Positions 7,287-14,186 of a DNA stretch of 15,291 nucleotides are shown one piece after another. Positions within the stretch are counted from its first letter, which is position 1. Every line of letters begins with the position of its first letter. The position numbers were made by a program, and so were the translations under genes. The notes beneath the pieces were generated by a model, which was not told the DNA's origin, made no database searches, and was given only the letters and a program-made list of their open reading frames with translations. Source of the stretch: Gammaproteobacteria bacterium (GTDB lineage Bacteria; Pseudomonadota; Gammaproteobacteria; SG8-11); the NCBI GenBank assembly GCA_016200445.1, contig JACQEQ010000406.1, positions 1-15,291 on the forward strand, given 5' to 3'.

Positions 7287-7289
7287 ACT

Positions 7290-8630
7290 ATGGCCAAACC
7301 ACTCACCTTGATCGTTGACGACGAACCCGACATCTGCGAACTGCTCGAGCTCACGCTCGGCCGCATGAACATCGATACGCGCTCGGCAAAAAACCTGGCC
7401 GAGGCGCGCGCATTGCTGGACAAACATACGTTCGATTTGTGTCTCACTGATATGCGTCTGCCCGACGGTAACGGTATCTCGCTGGTCGAATACATCCAGA
7501 AACATGCTCCCGACACACCCACGGCGGTGATCACTGCACATGGCAGTATGGAATCAGCGATTCAGGCGCTCAAAGCCGGTGCATTCGACTTTGTGTCAAA
7601 ACCTGTCGACTTACAGGTGTTGCGCAATTTAATTAACACCTCATTGAAATTATCTGATCACTTCAGCGCTCGCGACCGCCGCTCGCGCGATGTGTTGCTG
7701 GGCGACTCACCCGCTATGCGCGGGTTGCGCGGCACAATCGCCAAAGTGTCGCGCAGCCAGGCGCCGGTCTATATCAGCGGCGAATCCGGCACCGGTAAGG
7801 AATTGGTCGCGCGCATGGTGCATGAAAAAGGACCGCGCGGAGAAAAATTGTTTGTACCCGTCAACTGCGGCGCTATCCCCACCGAGCTGATGGAAAGCGA
7901 ATTTTTCGGCCACAAAAAAGGCAGTTTCACCGGCGCCACCGCCGACAAAAAAGGCTTGTTTCAGGCTGCGGATGGCGGCACGCTATTTCTCGACGAAGTC
8001 GCCGACCTGCCGCTGCATATGCAAGTCAAGCTACTGCGCGCCATCCAGGAAAAAGCCATTCGCCCGGTCGGCGATGCCAAAGAAATATCGGTCGACGTGC
8101 GTATCGTCAGCGCCACCCACAAAGATCTCGGCTCACTGGTGGCGCAAGGAAAATTCCGTCAGGATTTATTTTACCGCATCAACGTCATTGAGCTGGCGGT
8201 ACCGCCGTTACGCGCGCGCCGTCAGGATATCCCCGAGCTGACCGACTTCATCCTCACCCGCTTAGCGCAGGAAACCGACTCGGCCAAACCCACACTCGAC
8301 CCGGGCGCACTTGAAGCGCTCAACGGTTACGCCTTTCCCGGCAACGTGCGCGAACTAGAAAATATCCTGGAACGTGCGATGACACTGTGCGAACGCGACG
8401 CCATTCGCGCTAACGATTTACAATTGTCAAAACCAGCGGGTTTGGAAAGCACCATCATTAATCAAGCCGATGAAGCGCGGCCGCTCGAAGACTTTCTCGG
8501 CAATATCGAAAAAGAGCAAATTCTCAAAGCACTCGAACAGACTAACCACAACAAAACCGCTGCCGCAAAACTACTCGGCATCACCTTCCGCGCGTTTCGC
8601 TATCGGTTGAAAAAACTCGGATTAGACTAG
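7290..8630 (+). CDS. pilR: Sigma-54-dependent response regulator of type IV pilus genes
   Basis: PilR is the NtrC-type activator partnered with PilS; phosphorylated, it drives sigma-54 transcription of the pilin gene. The 446-residue product has a receiver domain (1-120) with the acidic pair D10-D11, phosphoacceptor D54 (LTDMRLPDG) and a conserved K near 107 (FDFVSKPVDL). An AAA+ domain follows, with Walker A GESGTGKE (164-171), the sigma-54 contact loop GSFTGA (211-216, Ser for the more common Ala) and Walker B LFLDE (D235, E236). A Fis-type helix-turn-helix ends the protein (NKTAAAKLLGITFRAFRYRLK). It is coupled to pilS by a 3-base gap. Its TAG stop overlaps the stop of the convergent Sel1 gene. 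Confidence 0.95.
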   Translation: MAKPLTLIVDDEPDICELLELTLGRMNIDTRSAKNLAEARALLDKHTFDLCLTDMRLPDGNGISLVEYIQKHAPDTPTAVITAHGSMESAIQALKAGAFDFVSKPVDLQVLRNLINTSLKLSDHFSARDRRSRDVLLGDSPAMRGLRGTIAKVSRSQAPVYISGESGTGKELVARMVHEKGPRGEKLFVPVNCGAIPTELMESEFFGHKKGSFTGATADKKGLFQAADGGTLFLDEVADLPLHMQVKLLRAIQEKAIRPVGDAKEISVDVRIVSATHKDLGSLVAQGKFRQDLFYRINVIELAVPPLRARRQDIPELTDFILTRLAQETDSAKPTLDPGALEALNGYAFPGNVRELENILERAMTLCERDAIRANDLQLSKPAGLESTIINQADEARPLEDFLGNIEKEQILKALEQTNHNKTAAAKLLGITFRAFRYRLKKLGLD

Positions 8631-9334
8631 GGCGCCTTACTCTTACCGAACGGGACCACGTATTTCACCGCGTAATCACCCGCAATTTTCTTTGCTTGTT
8701 CAAGCTGTGCTGGAGTCATACGTTGCGCAGTGAGATCGCGATTCTTGCGCGCATTGTCTTTGCCTGCACGGGCAAACGCCGCGTCGAACCAGGCCCAAGC
8801 GTACACAAGATCTGGCGCCACGCCTTTGCCGGTGCCGTAGAGCAACGCAAGATTGTATTGAGCGTCGGCATCGCCCTGTTGCGCAGCCTTGCGATACCAG
8901 TGCGCGGCTTGCGCGTAGTCTTGCTGCACAGCGGAGCCGTTGGCGTACATCACGCCCAAACTGAATTGTGCATCGGCGAAGCCTTGCTGCGCGGCCTTAG
9001 TGAACCACTGCAATGCAAGCGCCGGGTTGAGCTGGGTGCCGCGACCTTCGTTGTACATTACGGCCGCGTTGTATTGCGCTTGTTTGTGTCCCAGCTCCGC
9101 CGCGTTTAAATACCAGTGAAATGCTTTGCCGGTATTTTGCGGCACGCCTTGACCGGCGTCGTACATCACGCCCAGATGGTATTGCGCTTCGGCGTTACCG
9201 CGTTTGGCTTCAGGTTCCAGTTGTTGAAATGCGGCTTCGTAGTCGCCATTGCGGCTCGCCGCCAAGCCTTCCGCCAAACCCGCGTGTACGCCAGTCGAAA
9301 ATAGCAAGAGCATCAATGGAAGACGGCGCGGCAT
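8627..9334 (-). CDS. Exported Sel1-repeat protein
   Basis: The 235-residue product starts with a signal peptide (RR, then LPLMLLLFSTGVHA; likely cut after HA near residue 18). Four clear Sel1-like repeats of about 36 residues follow (about 47-190). Each has the form AxAQYxLGxMYxxGxGVxxDxxxAxxWYxKAAxxG, for example ADAQFSLGVMYANG and ADAQYNLALLYGTG. A helical tail rich in K/Q/A and ending KSKAP closes the protein. Sel1 repeats form alpha-alpha superhelices that bind other proteins. A periplasmic scaffold role is inference; no catalytic motif is seen. The ATG at 9334 lies 24 bases after the pentapeptide-gene stop, with no good ribosome-binding site, suggesting a shared transcript. The stop overlaps that of pilR. 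Confidence 0.88.
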   Translation of the reverse strand: MPRRLPLMLLLFSTGVHAGLAEGLAASRNGDYEAAFQQLEPEAKRGNAEAQYHLGVMYDAGQGVPQNTGKAFHWYLNAAELGHKQAQYNAAVMYNEGRGTQLNPALALQWFTKAAQQGFADAQFSLGVMYANGSAVQQDYAQAAHWYRKAAQQGDADAQYNLALLYGTGKGVAPDLVYAWAWFDAAFARAGKDNARKNRDLTAQRMTPAQLEQAKKIAGDYAVKYVVPFGKSKAP

Positions 9335-9358
9335 AGGCGCGGAATTCTAACGAATCGC

Positions 9359-10372
9359 CTATCTTGGCACCATGGGGTCGGGCCGCTTGAGCGGGTCGTC
9401 TAGATACGGCGTTGGCTTGGTTGCCATATTCCGGGTTTGCTCCAACTTCGTGCCGGTCAAGATGGTGCCGGTAAAATCCGCGCCCCGCACATCGGCGTTC
9501 AGCAGATTCGCGTGACTCAAATCGGCGCGCATTAACAGCGCCTCGCTCAGGTTGGCAAAGCTGGCATCGGCGCCGATGAGCTTGGCGCCGATCAGTACTG
9601 CGCCACGTAATTGCGCGCGATATAAGCTTGCCCCGGTTAAATCCGCACCCGACATTTTTGCGTAATCCAACACCGCTTCATCGAGCTTGGCGGCACTCAG
9701 ATCGGCACCGCGCAAATCGGCATCGGTCAATTGTGCGTTGCGCAGATTGATATCGTGCAAGCGCGCGCCGCGCATATTTACATTGTCCAGTATTCCCCAA
9801 TCCAGCACGGTACGCTCTAGCCTGGCCTGCGCCAGATCGGCCTTGGACAAAATTGCGCCGCTCATCTGCACTTCACGCAAATCGGCGGCGTTTAAATTGG
9901 CTCCACGCATGTCGGCGCCGATGAGTATGGCTCCGCGTGCATCCACATGCGCCAGCAACGCGCCACGCAAATCGGCCGCACTGAAATCCGCTCCGGCGAG
10001 TCGTGCACCTTGCAGATTAACATTGAGCAGGTCGGCACCGACGAACAGCGTGCCGCGCAAATCCGCCTTACTCAAATTGGCCTGGTCAAGTAACGCCGCG
10101 TGCAACCGCGCCCGGCTTAAGTCGGTATCGCGTAGATCCGCACCGCGCAAGTTAATGTCACGTAGATCAGCACCCGGCAATTGCACGCCGCGCAAATCGG
10201 CCCCGCATAAATTCACACCACGCCGAATCTCTGCCGCCAGCGGTTTGCTGCCATTTTTAAATTTTCCGTCGCATTCAGGCGCCGCTGAACGCACCTGCGA
10301 ACTCACCACCATGAGCATCAGAAGCAACCACGACAATGACCGCCCAGGACCTTGCATACCCACCCCCGTCAT
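9359..10372 (-). CDS. Exported pentapeptide-repeat protein
   Basis: The 337-residue product has an N-terminal signal (SLSWLLLMLMVVSSQVRSA, likely cut before APEC near residue 31), then roughly fifty pentapeptides of the A(D/N)LxG kind from about 50 to 315, such as GADLRGVQLPGADLRD and NLSKADLRG, and a short proline-rich tail (YLDDPLKRPDPMVPR). Such repeats fold as a right-handed quadrilateral beta-helix. DNA-mimic members (Qnr/MfpA type) are cytoplasmic, so the signal peptide argues against that role here. Function unknown. The start may instead be the ATG at 10357, which follows a G-rich stretch. It probably forms an operon with the downstream Sel1 gene. The 15-base coding repeat also produces long antisense frames, which are artefacts. 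Confidence 0.9.
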   Translation of the reverse strand: MTGVGMQGPGRSLSWLLLMLMVVSSQVRSAAPECDGKFKNGSKPLAAEIRRGVNLCGADLRGVQLPGADLRDINLRGADLRDTDLSRARLHAALLDQANLSKADLRGTLFVGADLLNVNLQGARLAGADFSAADLRGALLAHVDARGAILIGADMRGANLNAADLREVQMSGAILSKADLAQARLERTVLDWGILDNVNMRGARLHDINLRNAQLTDADLRGADLSAAKLDEAVLDYAKMSGADLTGASLYRAQLRGAVLIGAKLIGADASFANLSEALLMRADLSHANLLNADVRGADFTGTILTGTKLEQTRNMATKPTPYLDDPLKRPDPMVPR

Positions 10373-10449
10373 GAACTATAGGTCAATCATAAGGCCTGTA
10401 GTATCCACGTGTTAGCGTGATATTACGGAGTATTTTTTGCACGCTTGGC

Positions 10450-11022
10450 TCACCAGTGCACGCCCGCGCCGAAATAAGGCCCTGCGAGCGTGGCGCTCGC
10501 ATTACTCAATGCGCGATAGCCGAGTTCAACCGACCAATAGCGGCGCCGATAACGCGCTGCGATATCATGCTCGCTCACTCCGTCAGCAAATACCGGCCGG
10601 TATTCAAGCGCGTAGTTCCCGAAGATGTACGCCAAAGGCAATGAGACCATGACTCTGGCCGTGACATTATTTCCGGAGAATTGCAGCATGCCGAGCATAA
10701 CATCGGCCTGGAACTGTTCGCCGAAAGTGAAGCGTCCGCCCACACCCCAACGCGCCGCAAGCAGTGCATCGCGCGGATGCCGTTCGCGGTAATCCGATAC
10801 CTGTGCCGTGACTAGATATGGACCATAAGCCAGCTGCGAGCGCACATCGACGGCGTACAAACCCGACGCCAAGTGCTGCGTAAATAGCTCGGCGCGCAGC
10901 ACCGGCGACACGGCGTCGCCCGATTCGTGTTGTTCCTGCAACAACCCACTCGCCTGCGCCGCCGGTGCGAACACCACGTGAAAGAAATCACCCATCGATT
11001 CAAACAACGGCTTGATAAACAC
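10450..11022 (-). CDS. Putative outer-membrane barrel protein, main part of a frameshifted gene
   Basis: From a GTG at 11022 the frame encodes 190 residues with alternating aromatic and small residues typical of beta strands (VDVRSQLAYGPYLVTAQV, YWSVELGYRAL) and a C-terminal GPYFGAGVHW. A terminal aromatic residue fits outer-membrane barrel proteins. I recognise no named family. The frame has no export signal of its own but is open upstream to 11106 (ASQKQHDRS, then DFLDELLDEVFIKPLFESM). There it meets the fragment 11075-11203, which supplies a signal peptide. Removing one C from the six-C run at 11096-11101 joins the two into one protein of 250 residues. So this is probably the body of one secreted protein, frameshifted naturally or by sequence error. 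It is followed by the pentapeptide gene, 77 bases away, with no terminator seen. Confidence 0.6.
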   Translation of the reverse strand: MFIKPLFESMGDFFHVVFAPAAQASGLLQEQHESGDAVSPVLRAELFTQHLASGLYAVDVRSQLAYGPYLVTAQVSDYRERHPRDALLAARWGVGGRFTFGEQFQADVMLGMLQFSGNNVTARVMVSLPLAYIFGNYALEYRPVFADGVSEHDIAARYRRRYWSVELGYRALSNASATLAGPYFGAGVHW

Positions 11023-11074
11023 TTCGTCAAGGAGCTCATCTAAAAAGTCTGTACCTGGCTCTGACGTAGAACGG

Positions 11075-11203
11075 TCATGCTGCTTTTGTGATGCTGGGGG
11101 GACGGTTCAAACCGGATTCAAAGTCGTCGAGCTGTCCCGCTGCGCACCGCATGCTCAATAGCGTTGCGATCAGAAAAAATATAGCATTGCGCGCGTTAGG
11201 CAT
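11075..11203 (-). CDS. Signal-peptide fragment: N-terminus of the frameshifted barrel gene
   Basis: The ATG at 11203 follows the stop of the preceding gene by two bases. It encodes 42 residues: a signal peptide (PNARNAIFFLIATLLSMRCAAG) and QLDDFESGLNRPPS, then a stop at 11075. This length makes no sense as a protein alone. Both this frame and that of the downstream part are open only between about 11078 and 11106, and the C6 run lies in that 29-base window. Not listed as a separate functional gene; it is the expected first exon-like half of 10450-11203. Confidence 0.6.
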   Translation of the reverse strand: MPNARNAIFFLIATLLSMRCAAGQLDDFESGLNRPPSITKAA

Positions 11204-11205
11204 CG

Positions 11206-11715
11206 TTAAAACGGCGCGAACGTCCAACCGAAGTGCAGTGCAGGAAACAGCGTCGACTTGCCGCGACTCGCCCCGCGCAACTCCCGCTGGTAGTCGAGAT
11301 CCACGGCCCAAAAGCGCGTGAAATACACGCTGTCATGCAGCGGCGTAGATTGCTGGTAACGCAGCGTGAATCCATCCCACGCGCTCGACCGCTCCGCCAA
11401 CCCTGCGACGCCGCTGTTGTAGCCGAACGCCACTGAACGATACACCCCGGCGTCGACCCGTTGCAGGCCGAATAGTAGATCGAATTGCGTGGCGATAATC
11501 GAGGTGTGCACTTCCAGCTGCGCGACCGGGGCGTAGTCGAAATTACGCCAGCGCGGCGTAATTAAAGTGCCTAACGTTAGCAAATAGGGAAGACCGGCAC
11601 CGGCATAGACACCGCCGTCCAGATACGCGGTACGGCGATCGTGAATCTCATCCGCTTGATTGGCGCAGGCGTGGCCTGCGCTGCATAGCAACATCAGTAC
11701 GACGAGAGTTCTCAA
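11206..11715 (-). CDS. Putative small outer-membrane barrel protein
   Basis: The 169-residue product has a signal peptide (RTLVVLMLLCSAGHACA, likely cut near residue 18) and a mature part rich in alternating-pattern strands (YLDGGVYAGAGLPYLLTLGTL, YAPVAQLEVHTSIIATQFDLLFG, VYRSVAFGYNSG), ending HFGWTFAPF with a terminal Phe as in barrel proteins. I do not recognise a named family. The start is a TTG at 11715, chosen because GGGGGAG lies about 4 bases upstream and it gives the complete signal peptide. The gene overlaps nothing but is coupled to the next frame (ATG at 11203, two bases after its TAA). A hairpin-forming repeat lies just upstream. The two barrel genes are likely made together. Confidence 0.65.
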   Translation of the reverse strand: MRTLVVLMLLCSAGHACANQADEIHDRRTAYLDGGVYAGAGLPYLLTLGTLITPRWRNFDYAPVAQLEVHTSIIATQFDLLFGLQRVDAGVYRSVAFGYNSGVAGLAERSSAWDGFTLRYQQSTPLHDSVYFTRFWAVDLDYQRELRGASRGKSTLFPALHFGWTFAPF

Positions 11716-11737
11716 GCGCTCCCCCAGATCGAATTTT

Positions 11738-11765
11738 TTGCGATGCTAACATGCCGGCATCGCAA
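11738..11765. repeat. Inverted repeat upstream of the barrel gene pair
   Basis: Perfect 9-bp arms, TTGCGATGC (11738-11746) and GCATCGCAA (11757-11765), enclose 10 bases. The loop and right arm also contain the palindrome ATGCCGGCAT (11751-11760), so two exclusive foldings are possible. Neither strand has a U-tract after it, so it is not a normal terminator. It lies 20-odd bases upstream of the TTG start and could act as an mRNA structure or an operator. Confidence 0.4.
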
Positions 11766-11792
11766 GATAAGATCCGCTAGGATTCTAAAATC

Positions 11793-13193
11793 TCAGTCGC
11801 CCAATTCAATAGCGCTTGCGCTTAATAAGTTACTGCCGAAGGTGCCGGTGATCTTCACCTTATCGTCGATGTTGTAACCCTGAGAATCTCCGCTTGGAAT
11901 AAGTACGGTCACACCTGCGACGGTAAGTTGCCCCAGTGCCGGGATGTTTTCAACCGCACCTTTCAAACTTACGATTCCAGGGGACTCCGCATCGTTGCGT
12001 ATCATTTGAGTGGCGATCCACCCACCACTCCCATCCTTATAGATTTTCATCTCAACGTAGTCCTCGAGCGCCAGCTTATTGATGCCAAAATCCCATACCG
12101 GATCGTTATCGCGCTCATCTTTTAACACAGTAAAATTGTTTACTTGCACAGTAAGTCCGAGCACGGATACCGTGCTGGCTGTTTTGTCGATGGCCAACAC
12201 ATAGGCGCTTAAACTCGCGGCGCTGGCCTCTCTAAATTTGATCTTATTCGCAGTCGCGTTGCCGTTCGAATCGGATTGCGCGTCGACTTCCAGCGTGGCG
12301 CCAACAACAAGCTTATTGATATCCCCGTTTTCATATTGCGTTTGATTGGTCAATAAAATGATCTGCCCATTGAGCTCAAACATCGCCGGCGAATTCACCT
12401 TCGTGACGATGCCTTCCAGCTCCAAAGTATCGCCGTCGTTCCCCACTACACCTTTACGGCCACCGTCTTTGATTTCGATTTTGTTAGCCGATAAAACGTT
12501 GTTTACTGGCGCGTACGTGCTCTTGATCTCGACATACAGATCGTTGCTTAATCCATTAGGCGCATCGACGCTCGCAAGGCTGTAGTCAATCACCAGCGCG
12601 CCTACCTTGAAAGTTTTAACATCTGAATTTAAATCCGCCACCACGCCTTTGAGCTCGACTTCTTCATTGGTAAAGACGTCCTTTTTCAATTCGATGCGCG
12701 TCGCATGAATCTCGCCGTGACCGGAAGAAAATCCGCTGACTTCGATCACGTTGTTAATTTGCATCGTAGGCAAAGAAAATCCCGCCGGTCCGGCAAATAG
12801 AGTTTCCGCAGTAACGTGTACCGTCTGACCCATCACGTTCACAGTTTTAGCGACCGTATCGATCGCAAGCACGATACCTTCTAACTCATCCGCGTAATCA
12901 ATGGTCGTCGCCACACCGGTTTTGCCATCGGCATTGACGCTACCATTCACTTTTACCACCATTCCGACAGCCAGCTTGTCCTCGCTCTGCACCACGCCAT
13001 CCAAGGTGATCGTGCTCGCTTTAGACTCGTATTCCACGCCGTTCACGAACACGCTGCCAAAGCCGGTGATGCGGCCTTGCGTGGTGTGCGTGTCCTTCGC
13101 GCCGGTTCCACTGGTACCGCCGTCGGAACAAGCGGTGAGCGCCAATAAAATAGCCACGGGCGCCCAGCGATAGAAGTTACACATCGTGTTCAT
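11793..13193 (-). CDS. DUF5666-type multi-repeat lipoprotein
   Basis: From the ATG at 13193 this is a 466-residue lipoprotein precursor: a short hydrophobic signal with lipobox LTAC (Cys 22; Ser at +2, which by the E. coli rule predicts outer-membrane sorting). The mature part is a series of five to six beta-rich units of roughly 60-80 residues, each built like GRITGFGSVFVNGVEYES ... VVKVNGSV or ELEGIVTKVNSPAMFELNG ... LEVDAQ. These are the hallmarks of DUF5666, an uncharacterised OB-like repeat. The frame opens at 13223, but AAGGAG seven bases before 13193 decides the start. That site lies inside the last codons of the DUF6502 gene (17-base overlap), so translation is probably coupled. It aligns end to end with the partial paralogue at 14187-15291. 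Function unknown. Confidence 0.85.
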   Translation of the reverse strand: MNTMCNFYRWAPVAILLALTACSDGGTSGTGAKDTHTTQGRITGFGSVFVNGVEYESKASTITLDGVVQSEDKLAVGMVVKVNGSVNADGKTGVATTIDYADELEGIVLAIDTVAKTVNVMGQTVHVTAETLFAGPAGFSLPTMQINNVIEVSGFSSGHGEIHATRIELKKDVFTNEEVELKGVVADLNSDVKTFKVGALVIDYSLASVDAPNGLSNDLYVEIKSTYAPVNNVLSANKIEIKDGGRKGVVGNDGDTLELEGIVTKVNSPAMFELNGQIILLTNQTQYENGDINKLVVGATLEVDAQSDSNGNATANKIKFREASAASLSAYVLAIDKTASTVSVLGLTVQVNNFTVLKDERDNDPVWDFGINKLALEDYVEMKIYKDGSGGWIATQMIRNDAESPGIVSLKGAVENIPALGQLTVAGVTVLIPSGDSQGYNIDDKVKITGTFGSNLLSASAIELGD

Positions 13194-14022
13194 GAGGAGG
13201 CTCCTTAATGCTTTCGTCTTCAAAATAATACAACCCGATACCGCTCGCTTTGCGTCCGGTACCGGTCACTTTCGGATTGCTATCGCGGTCATGCGCGGCC
13301 ATCCAGCGATCAAACTTTTCGATGAATTGCTGCCCTTGCTCGGCGAGCAATCGGCGCAGCTCGACCACCGCTTCTTCGGGCAGGTTGTTGTAATACACTT
13401 TGCGCTGAAAAAACGGATCTTTGCCCGCAGACTGGATGTTATGGTCAATTGTCGAGATCAGCCCCGCGACGTCTTTGCCTAAGATTCCGAGCTTCTCGGC
13501 TTCGCCGGTTTTGGGCACATAAGACCGGCTCAGCAAGCGGAGGTAACCGTCGTCTTGTTGCTCGACGACACCGGTGTGCATCAATTCATCCAAAATGGCC
13601 CGCGGCGGCACATCGCCGCTGAATTTTCTAACCAAGTCGCTGAAGCTCGTCTGCTGGCCGCTAAACAGCAGCAAGCGCGGCTGCCCGGCCGCATCGAGGA
13701 AGTCCGGGTCGCGCACCCAACCGGCCACCACGCGCGCGGCCCGGTGGTGACGCTCGATAAAATCGTTATCGAAATTTCCTTCGAGCTGGATAATGCGTTG
13801 CACTTCTTTACGCGGCACGCCGGTGATGGTTGAAACACGCGAAGTGCTTTGTTTTCTACCGGGCATATTGAATTCGCTACGCGCCACGTCGACATATACT
13901 TGCTTCGCCATCTCGGCCAAGCCGGCAAACGGCACGCCGTTGCGTAACAATAAGCGGACCAGCGGGCGCAACAACTTGAGAATTGCTTTGGACAGCGCCT
14001 GCTGATGATCTTGCGAGTTCAT
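13177..14022 (-). CDS. DUF6502-type protein, possible transcription regulator
   Basis: The 281-residue product has no signal peptide or membrane segment. The N-terminal region (10-80) is LRPLVRLLLRNGVPFAGLAEMAK followed by NMPGRKQSTSRVSTITGVPRKEVQRI (about 53-77), which reads like a helix-turn-helix. A middle region (80-190) resembles a second winged or helical fold (FSDLVRKFSGDVPPRAILDEL), and the end is charged. This is the pattern I recall for DUF6502, often found beside DUF5666 genes. A DNA-binding role is inference. The start is ATG at 14022; no good ribosome-binding site is seen. An inverted repeat lies 34 bases upstream, a possible self-regulation site. Its final codons carry the ribosome-binding site of the next gene. 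Confidence 0.8.
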   Translation of the reverse strand: MNSQDHQQALSKAILKLLRPLVRLLLRNGVPFAGLAEMAKQVYVDVARSEFNMPGRKQSTSRVSTITGVPRKEVQRIIQLEGNFDNDFIERHHRAARVVAGWVRDPDFLDAAGQPRLLLFSGQQTSFSDLVRKFSGDVPPRAILDELMHTGVVEQQDDGYLRLLSRSYVPKTGEAEKLGILGKDVAGLISTIDHNIQSAGKDPFFQRKVYYNNLPEEAVVELRRLLAEQGQQFIEKFDRWMAAHDRDSNPKVTGTGRKASGIGLYYFEDESIKEPPHEHDV

Positions 14023-14055
14023 AATATTCTATTAGTAATGTCCTAACCTTTGGTT

Positions 14056-14072
14056 CAAGCGGTCAACGCTTG
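14056..14072. promoter_or_regulatory. Inverted repeat upstream of the DUF6502 gene
   Basis: CAAGCG (14056-14061) and CGCTTG (14067-14072) flank five bases. On the minus strand a -35-like TTGACC lies inside it. No -10 box at good spacing was convincing. It could be an operator for the adjacent helix-turn-helix-like protein, or chance. Confidence 0.3.
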
Positions 14073-14105
14073 GTACGATGATCTCATTCTCGTTGCTTTG
14101 ATTTT

Positions 14106-14134
14106 AAAAACGGCGGCCTTAAAAAAGGCCGCCG
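14106..14134 (-). terminator. Terminator after the upstream DUF5666 gene
   Basis: On the minus strand a perfect 10-bp GC-rich stem (arms 14125-14134 and 14111-14120) with a 4-base loop is followed by TTTTT (14106-14110). It lies about 50 bases beyond the stop at 14187, so DUF6502 and the second DUF5666 gene start a separate transcript. Confidence 0.88.
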
Positions 14135-14186
14135 CAGTTACCCGGCTTCAATCCGGCGTATTAAACCGGAATGTTGCTTCTGAACC

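Noticed and set aside
8696..9304. Plus-strand frames of 137 and 62 residues
   Set aside because: They lie opposite the Sel1-repeat gene and mirror its 108-base repeat; no start signal or protein-like pattern.
9687..10415. 242-residue plus-strand frame
   Set aside because: Antisense shadow of the pentapeptide repeats; the 15-base coding period keeps this frame free of stops, and the product is low-complexity Ser/Ala/Pro/Arg.
11738..11765. Intrinsic terminator after the DUF5666 lipoprotein gene
   Set aside because: The hairpin is good but on the minus strand it is followed by A residues, and on the plus strand by GATAAG; no U-tract.
13581..13928. Minus-strand 115-residue frame
   Set aside because: Same strand but out of frame with the DUF6502 gene, whose frame is longer and matches a family pattern.
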